From positions 89,633-153,632 of the forward strand of contig NZ_AXAY01000022.1 of assembly GCF_000473045.1 (NCBI RefSeq): a stretch of 64,000 nt of DNA, given 5' to 3'. Both the position numbers and the translations under genes were made by a program. Of the stretch, positions 59,164 to 64,000 are shown in pieces. Each line of letters begins with the position of its first letter. Position 1 is the first letter of the stretch. The notes under the pieces were generated by a model that saw only the letters and a program-made list of their open reading frames with translations, was not told the DNA's origin and searched no databases. Origin of the DNA: Bradyrhizobium sp. WSM3983 (lineage in GTDB: Bacteria; Pseudomonadota; Alphaproteobacteria; Rhizobiales; Xanthobacteraceae).

Positions 59164-60900
59164 TCAGTAAATCGACGGCTCGCCGATCGGCGCGCCAAAA
59201 TCGGTCTCGAGGAAGTCGAAGTCGCAGCCGTCATTGGCCTGCTTGATATGCTTGGTGAACATCCAGCCGTAGCCGCGCTCAAAGCGGCGCTCGGGCTGCT
59301 TCCAGGCGGCGCGGCGCTTTGCGAGCTCCGCTTCGGGGACATCGAGATTGATGGTGCGCGCGGCGACGTCGAGCGCGATGCGATCGCCATTCTGCACCAG
59401 CGCCAGCGGGCCGCCGATGTAGGATTCGGGCGAGACGTGCAGGATGCAGGCGCCGTAGCTGGTGCCGCTCATGCGCGCGTCCGAGATGCGCACCATGTCG
59501 CGCACGCCCTGCTTCACGAGCTTGGTCGGGATCGGCAGCATGCCCCATTCCGGCATGCCCGGACCGCCCTGCGGGCCCGCATTACGCAGGATGAGAATGT
59601 GATCCTCGCTGACGTCCAGATCGGGATCGTCGACCGCCTTCTTCATCGACGGATAGTCGTCGAACACCAGCGCGGGTCCAGTGTGCTTGAGGAAGCGCGG
59701 CGCGCAGGCCGACGGCTTGATGACGCAGCCGTCGGGCGCGAGATTGCCCTTGAGCACGGCGAGCGCGCCCTCCTTGTAGATGGGATTGTCGACGCCGCGG
59801 ATGACATCGGCATTGTGAACCTCGGCGCCGTCGATGTTCTCGCCGAGGGTCTTGCCGCTCACCGTGATGCAGTCGAGGTGCAGATGATCCTTGATCTGGC
59901 CCATCAGCGCCGGCAGGCCGCCGGCATAGAAGAAGTCTTCCATGAGATAGGCATCGCCGCTCGGACGGACATTGGCGATCACGGGCACCTTGCGGCTCGC
60001 GATCTCGAAATCGTCGAGGCCGATGTCCTGGCCGGCGCGGCGGGCCTGCGCGATCACATGGATGATCGCGTTGGTCGAGCAGCCCATCGCCATCGCCACT
60101 GCAATGGCGTTCTCGAATGCCTTGCGCGTCTGGATCGTCTTCGGCGTGAGATCCTCCCACACCATCTCGACGATGCGGCGGCCGCATTCACTGGCCATGC
60201 GGATATGGTTGGCGTCGGCTGCGGGAATCGAGGAGGCGCCCGGCAGCGTCATACCGATCGCTTCCGCGATCGCGGTCATGGTCGAGGCCGTACCCATGGT
60301 CATGCAGGTGCCGTAGCTGCGCGCGATGCCGGCTTCGATGTCGAGCCAGTCCTTGTCGGAGATTTTTCCGGCGCGGCGCTCGTCCCAATATTTCCAGCCG
60401 TCGGAGCCGGAGCCGAGCGTCTTGCCCTTCCAATTGCCGCGCAGCATCGGGCCCGCCGGCAGATAGATCGCCGGGATGTTCATCGAGGTCGCGCCGAGCA
60501 GCAGCGCCGGCGTGGTCTTGTCGCACCCGCCCATCAGCACCGCGCCGTCAACGGGGTGGCTGCGTAACAGCTCCTCGGCTTCCATCGCCAGGAGATTGCG
60601 ATAGAGCATCGTGGTCGGCTTCAGCAGCGATTCCGACAGCGACAGTGCCGGCAGTTCAACCGGCAGGCCACCGGCCATCAGGATGCCCCGCTTGACGTCG
60701 TCGACGCGCGACTTGAAGTGCATGTGGCAGGGCTGCGCCTCCGACCAGGTGTTGATGATCGCGATGCAGGGCCGATCCTCCCACTCTTCCGGAGCGTAGC
60801 CCATCTGCATGGCGCGGGAGCGGTGGCCGAACGAGCGGAGATCGTCGGGCGCGAACCAGCGCGCGCTGCGGAGCTGGTCGGGTGTTTTCTTCTTGGTCAT
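59164..60900 (-). CDS. IlvD/Edd family sugar-acid dehydratase (L-arabinonate dehydratase-like)
   Basis: 578 residues, close to the 579 of characterised L-arabinonate dehydratase. The [2Fe-2S] cysteines are visible in PCHMHFK, MGGCDKTTPALL and YGTCMTMGTAS, the Mg-linked segment in LVQNGDRIALDV. The N-terminus (DLRSFGHRSRAMQMGYAPEE) is that of pentonate/hexonate dehydratases rather than IlvD. It would turn an aldonate into a 2-keto-3-deoxy acid. Its ATG (60900) overlaps the stop of the ABC permease gene by 4 bp (ATGA), so transporter and enzyme are translationally coupled. A longer start five codons upstream is less likely. Confidence 0.92.
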   Translation of the reverse strand: MTKKKTPDQLRSARWFAPDDLRSFGHRSRAMQMGYAPEEWEDRPCIAIINTWSEAQPCHMHFKSRVDDVKRGILMAGGLPVELPALSLSESLLKPTTMLYRNLLAMEAEELLRSHPVDGAVLMGGCDKTTPALLLGATSMNIPAIYLPAGPMLRGNWKGKTLGSGSDGWKYWDERRAGKISDKDWLDIEAGIARSYGTCMTMGTASTMTAIAEAIGMTLPGASSIPAADANHIRMASECGRRIVEMVWEDLTPKTIQTRKAFENAIAVAMAMGCSTNAIIHVIAQARRAGQDIGLDDFEIASRKVPVIANVRPSGDAYLMEDFFYAGGLPALMGQIKDHLHLDCITVSGKTLGENIDGAEVHNADVIRGVDNPIYKEGALAVLKGNLAPDGCVIKPSACAPRFLKHTGPALVFDDYPSMKKAVDDPDLDVSEDHILILRNAGPQGGPGMPEWGMLPIPTKLVKQGVRDMVRISDARMSGTSYGACILHVSPESYIGGPLALVQNGDRIALDVAARTINLDVPEAELAKRRAAWKQPERRFERGYGWMFTKHIKQANDGCDFDFLETDFGAPIGEPSIY

Positions 60901-61760
60901 GATTGGGTGCCCCATTTCTGGACGGTGTTCCGCTCGATGGCGCGGAAAATCAGGTTCTCGACAAAGAGCCCGATGATAATCACCGTCAAGAGGCCCGCGA
61001 ACACTGCGGGTATGTCGAGCAGGTTACGGTTCTCGAAGATGAACCAGCCGAGCCCGCCCTGCCCTGAGGACACGCCGAACACCAGCTCGGCCGCGATCAG
61101 CGTGCGCCATGCAAAGGCCCAGCCGATCTTCAGGCCGGTGAGGATCGAGCCGAAGGCGGCCGGGATCAGTATTTTTGCGACGTAGGGCAATCCGCGCAGG
61201 CCATAATTGCGGCCGACCATGCGCAGCGTGTTGGACACGCTCTTGAAGCCGGAATGGGTGTTGAGCGCGACCGGCCACAGCACCGAATGGATCAGCACGA
61301 AGACGAGGCTGCCATTGCCGAGGCCAAACCAGATCAGCGCCAACGGCAGCAACGCGATCGCCGGCAGCGGGTTGAACATCGCCGTCACCGTTTCCAGGAA
61401 GTCTGTGCCGATGCGGGTGGAGATGGCGAGCACGGTGAAGATCGCGGCGAGAGCAATGCCGGCCGAATAGCCCATGAACAGCACTTTCAGCGAGGTCCAG
61501 GCCCGCATCGGAATCGTGCCGTCCTTGACGCGATCGTACATCGTGAGGAGCGTGTCGTGCAGCGTCGGAAACAGCAACGGATTGTCGAGGTAGAGGCCGT
61601 AGGCTTCCCAGATCGCCGCCAAAAACAGGATGATGACGGTCTTGCGAACAAAGCCGTCGTTCCACAGCAGCTCGACCACCGTCAGCTTGCGTTCGACCTC
61701 ACCGGCGCCGCTGGCAGCAGCGACCGGCGCGTCACGCAACAGGATTCTCGCTTCGCCCAT
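60897..61760 (-). CDS. ABC transporter permease, NitT/TauT type
   Basis: 287 residues with about six membrane helices (KTVIILFLAAIWEAYGLYLD, SAGIALAAIFTVLAIST, ALLPLALIWFGLGNGSLVFV). The cytoplasmic EAA-like loop is present around ELVFGVSSGQGGLGWFIF. The family carries nitrate, taurine or aliphatic and aromatic acids, but the coupled gene encodes a sugar-acid dehydratase, so an organic or sugar acid is the expected substrate. It lies 11 bp behind the ATPase gene and ends inside the dehydratase start. Confidence 0.93.
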   Translation of the reverse strand: MGEARILLRDAPVAAASGAGEVERKLTVVELLWNDGFVRKTVIILFLAAIWEAYGLYLDNPLLFPTLHDTLLTMYDRVKDGTIPMRAWTSLKVLFMGYSAGIALAAIFTVLAISTRIGTDFLETVTAMFNPLPAIALLPLALIWFGLGNGSLVFVLIHSVLWPVALNTHSGFKSVSNTLRMVGRNYGLRGLPYVAKILIPAAFGSILTGLKIGWAFAWRTLIAAELVFGVSSGQGGLGWFIFENRNLLDIPAVFAGLLTVIIIGLFVENLIFRAIERNTVQKWGTQS

Positions 61761-61771
61761 GAGCGGCTCCC

Positions 61772-62533
61772 CTAATGCGCCGTGGCTTCGCCGGCGAAAA
61801 GGAGATCGTGGATCTCCTTTTCCAGCCGGCCGGCGCTGCCGTCGTCATTGCCGACCTTGTCGACGTCGACCACCTCGGCCTTGACGCGGCCGGGATGCGG
61901 CGACAGCAGCAGGATGCGGTTGCCGATACGGATCGCTTCCGCAATCGAATGGGTGACGAACAGCACGGTGAATTTGGTCTCGCTCCAGAGCTGGAGCAGC
62001 TCGTCCTGGCAGGTCCGGCGCGTCAGCGCGTCGAGCGCGGCGAACGGCTCGTCCATCAGCAGGATGTCGGGCTCCATCGCCATGCCGCGCGCGATCGCGA
62101 CGCGTTGCTTCATGCCGCCGGAGAGCGTGTGGGGATAGGCGTCGACGACGCGGGTGAGGCCGACTTTCTCGATATAGGCTCTTGCCCGTGTCTCGGCATC
62201 CTTGCGCGACAGCTTTCGTGCCGTCAGCAGCGGAAACATCACGTTGGCGAGCACGCTCTTCCAGGGCAGCAGCTGGTCGAACTCCTGGAAGATCATCATG
62301 CGGTCGGCGCCGGGACCGCGGATCTCGCGATCGCCGATGGTCATGCGGCCTTCGCTCGGTGACATGTAGCCGCCAACGGCCTTGAGCAAGGTCGACTTGC
62401 CGCAGCCGGACGGTCCGAGCAGCACGAAGCGGTCGGACTTGTCGACCGTAAAACTCACCCTCTCGGTGGCGGTGACGACGGCGCTGGAGGTCTTGTACCG
62501 CAGCGTCACCCCACTGACGTCGAGCAGCGCCAT
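61772..62533 (-). CDS. ABC transporter ATP-binding protein, NitT/TauT type
   Basis: 253 residues. Walker A GPSGCGKST at 40-48, signature LSGGMKQRVAIARGMA, Walker B ILLMDEPFAALD and the switch His in VTHSIAEAI are all present, so it should hydrolyse ATP. The ATG at 62533 shares one base with the stop of the binding-protein gene (TGATG). The frame upstream of it is open but lies inside that gene and has no family similarity. Confidence 0.94.
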   Translation of the reverse strand: MALLDVSGVTLRYKTSSAVVTATERVSFTVDKSDRFVLLGPSGCGKSTLLKAVGGYMSPSEGRMTIGDREIRGPGADRMMIFQEFDQLLPWKSVLANVMFPLLTARKLSRKDAETRARAYIEKVGLTRVVDAYPHTLSGGMKQRVAIARGMAMEPDILLMDEPFAALDALTRRTCQDELLQLWSETKFTVLFVTHSIAEAIRIGNRILLLSPHPGRVKAEVVDVDKVGNDDGSAGRLEKEIHDLLFAGEATAH

Positions 62534-63552
62534 CAGTTGCCCTTCAGGTCGTGCGCGACGGGGAGATAGTAATCGGTCCAGGCCTTGGGTTGGGTCTTCA
62601 GCGTGCCGGTCCTGTAGAGATGCGCGGCAAATTTCATCGTGCCCTGCGGCTCGAGATTCCATTCCATCATGCCGGGCTGCTTCAGGAGATCGAGCAGCTC
62701 CTCGACCGAGGTCTTGTCGCCGGTGATCTCCTTGTAGATCTCGACCGCCTGCTTTGTGTCGCTGCGGATCAGGTCCTGCGCTTCCTTGGTCGCGTCGCGC
62801 ACGGCCTGGATGATTTTTGGATTGGCGTCGGCGAATTTGGTGGTGGTGAAGAACTGCGCCTGGCTCAGCGGGCCGCCCATCACGTCAGGTGAGTTCAGCA
62901 CGACATGCGCGCCCGGCACGTTCTTCAGCTCGAGGAACGTGAAAGGCGGGATCGAGAAATGGGTGTGCACTTCGTGCTTGGGATTGGACAGCGCCGCATA
63001 GGCGTCGGGATGACCAAGCTGCACGGTGTTGCCATCGAGCTTCGACCATTGGTCAGCGCCGAAAGCCTCAGCAGCCGCGATCTGCAGCACGATCGCCTGC
63101 GTCGAGACTTTCACCGTCGGCACCGCGATCTTGTCGGTCGGGCCAAAATCCCTGATCGACTTGATGTTGGCGTCGCGACTGATCAGCGTCATCGGCTGCG
63201 CCGAGGTCGCGACGATGCCCTTCACGCCGCCGCGAGTGCGATCCCACAGCAACAGAAGATTGCCGGTGCCGGTGTTGAGAATGTCGACGCCGCCTGCGAG
63301 CAGTGCGTCGGTCTGTGCGCCGCCGCCCGAAAAGGTCACCCATTTGGTGGTGACGCCCGATACACCGAGCGCAGCCGCGTGCTTCTCGATCAGTTTCTGC
63401 TTCTCCATGATGTGGCTCGGCATGTAGAAAATGCCGGGCTGCCGCGACAGGGAGATCTCGGACTTCTGCTGCGCCTGTGCGAGCGAAGTCGACAGGACTG
63501 CCGCGGCGATCAGGGCGATGGCTGCACAGCCACGCTGGAATGGCTTGATCAT
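62533..63552 (-). CDS. ABC transporter substrate-binding protein, NitT/TauT type
   Basis: 339 residues with a signal peptide (AAIALIAAAVLSTSLAQAQQ). The fold segments (FYMPSHIMEKQKLIEKHAAA, WVTFSGGGAQTDALLAGGVD, NSPDVMGGPLSQAQFFTTT) are those of NMT1/SsuA-like periplasmic receptors. It is first in the transporter/dehydratase operon, with GGAGGAAACG upstream of the ATG. The 94-bp gap to the divergent GntR gene contains a perfect palindrome, the presumed operator. The ligand is not predictable from sequence; a sugar acid or lactone is implied by the neighbours. Confidence 0.93.
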   Translation of the reverse strand: MIKPFQRGCAAIALIAAAVLSTSLAQAQQKSEISLSRQPGIFYMPSHIMEKQKLIEKHAAALGVSGVTTKWVTFSGGGAQTDALLAGGVDILNTGTGNLLLLWDRTRGGVKGIVATSAQPMTLISRDANIKSIRDFGPTDKIAVPTVKVSTQAIVLQIAAAEAFGADQWSKLDGNTVQLGHPDAYAALSNPKHEVHTHFSIPPFTFLELKNVPGAHVVLNSPDVMGGPLSQAQFFTTTKFADANPKIIQAVRDATKEAQDLIRSDTKQAVEIYKEITGDKTSVEELLDLLKQPGMMEWNLEPQGTMKFAAHLYRTGTLKTQPKAWTDYYLPVAHDLKGN

Positions 63553-63596
63553 TGTTGTTCGTTTCCTCCAGCCGGCATTGACGCGCGGCCTAGCTA

Positions 63597-63618
63597 ATGC
63601 ACTAATGCATTAGTGCAT
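63597..63618. promoter_or_regulatory. Perfect 22-bp palindrome, probable GntR operator
   Basis: The half-site ATGCACTAATG is followed directly by its exact inverse, giving a 22-bp perfect palindrome. It lies 45 bp before the ABC operon ATG and 29 bp before the GntR ATG, so one bound dimer could silence both divergent genes. Confidence 0.75.
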
Positions 63619-63646
63619 CAAAGGCAAGTCCGCCGGAGCCGCCGCC

Positions 63647-64000
63647 ATGGAACCAGCCCATCCTGCGCCGCGCGCGGCCGCCCGCTCCGGCGCGCGGCTT
63701 GACCGCGCGCGACAGGCCGCGCCGCAGGTGTTCGAGCGGCTGCGCAACGCGATCATCGCCCTGGAATTGCCGCCCGGCGCGCCGCTGTCGCGGGCCGAGC
63801 TGGCTGGGCAATTCGGCGTCAGCTCGACGCCGGTGCGCGACGCGCTGATGCGGCTCGAGGAAGAGGGCCTGGTCGATGTGTTTCCGCAGCATGCGACCGT
63901 GGTCAGCCAGATCGACGTCGACCGCGCGCAACAGGCGCATTTCCTGCGCCAGGCGCTGGAGTTGGAGATCGTACGGCTCCTTGCCGACAATCCCGATCCT
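63647..64000 (+). CDS. GntR family (FadR/FCD-type) regulator, C-terminus outside window
   Basis: 118 codons visible from the ATG at 63647, open at the window end. After a basic, Ala/Arg/Pro-rich tail of about 20 residues comes the GntR winged helix (QVFERLRNAIIALELPPGAP, LAGQFGVSSTPVRDALMRLE) and the beginning of the helical FCD-type effector domain (DRAQQAHFLRQALELEIVRL). FCD regulators sense organic or sugar acids. It is divergent from the ABC/dehydratase operon with a perfect palindrome between them, so it is the likely repressor. Confidence 0.9.
   Translation, partial: MEPAHPAPRAAARSGARLDRARQAAPQVFERLRNAIIALELPPGAPLSRAELAGQFGVSSTPVRDALMRLEEEGLVDVFPQHATVVSQIDVDRAQQAHFLRQALELEIVRLLADNPDP

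Overview
The window is GC-rich and densely coded, and its gene content points to a free-living or rhizosphere alphaproteobacterium of the Bradyrhizobium/Nitrobacteraceae type. This is inferred from form II coxSLM, the FAD-monooxygenase/DUF2783/MBL/hmgA/fahA cluster, several MCPs, a hybrid GGDEF-EAL protein and many gene-end palindromic repeats. No rRNA, tRNA, CRISPR array, insertion sequence or phage was recognised. About 57 protein genes are supported, two of them cut by the window ends.

Layout. 0-3.5 kb: two tandem chemoreceptors that share an identical 164-bp block. 3.7-8.8 kb: a form II CO-dehydrogenase-like operon (coxSLM) ending in a strong terminator, then a CaiB/BaiF-family racemase/transferase. 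9-17.5 kb: tyrosine/homogentisate catabolism (hppD with a divergent Lrp/AsnC regulator; fahA, hmgA, a degenerate MBL protein, DUF2783 and an FAD monooxygenase under a divergent MarR regulator). 17.5-25.3 kb: an MBL lactonase-like protein, then a row of envelope genes: catalytically dead caspase with TPRs, OmpA-like protein, RND adaptor, RND pump. 25.4-31.6 kb: a DUF433/DUF5615 toxin-antitoxin pair, a Crp-type regulator, an AsmA protein and a membrane class III nucleotide cyclase. 31.6-38.8 kb: orphan antitoxin-like genes, Spy-like and LysM envelope proteins, and a GGDEF-EAL protein. 39-50 kb: a LysR/NmrA divergon, a third chemoreceptor, a beta-propeller lactonase, a second adaptor plus a second dead caspase facing each other, and an unknown 575-residue protein. 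50-57 kb: a nuclease-like protein, an aminotransferase, an SGNH-like/MBOAT acyltransferase pair and oligopeptidase B. 57-64 kb: a sugar-acid type catabolic cluster (Tat-exported SMP-30 lactonase, RraA-like aldolase, IlvD/Edd dehydratase, NitT/TauT-like ABC transporter) next to a GntR regulator with a perfect palindrome in front of it.

The most unusual signal is the repeated association of a dead caspase-like protein (His to Phe or Tyr, Cys to Ser) with an RND-adaptor-like protein carrying two conserved cysteines. It occurs once with a full OmpA/RND pump set and once as a minimal pair 21 kb away. A second layer is a possible cAMP circuit: a cyclase, a Crp regulator with the RExxxR recognition signature, and three TGTGA-N6-TCACA-like boxes, one perfect, two of which lie in the intergenic regions upstream of the dead caspases. 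Four copies (one a half copy) of a nested palindromic repeat sit directly behind stop codons.
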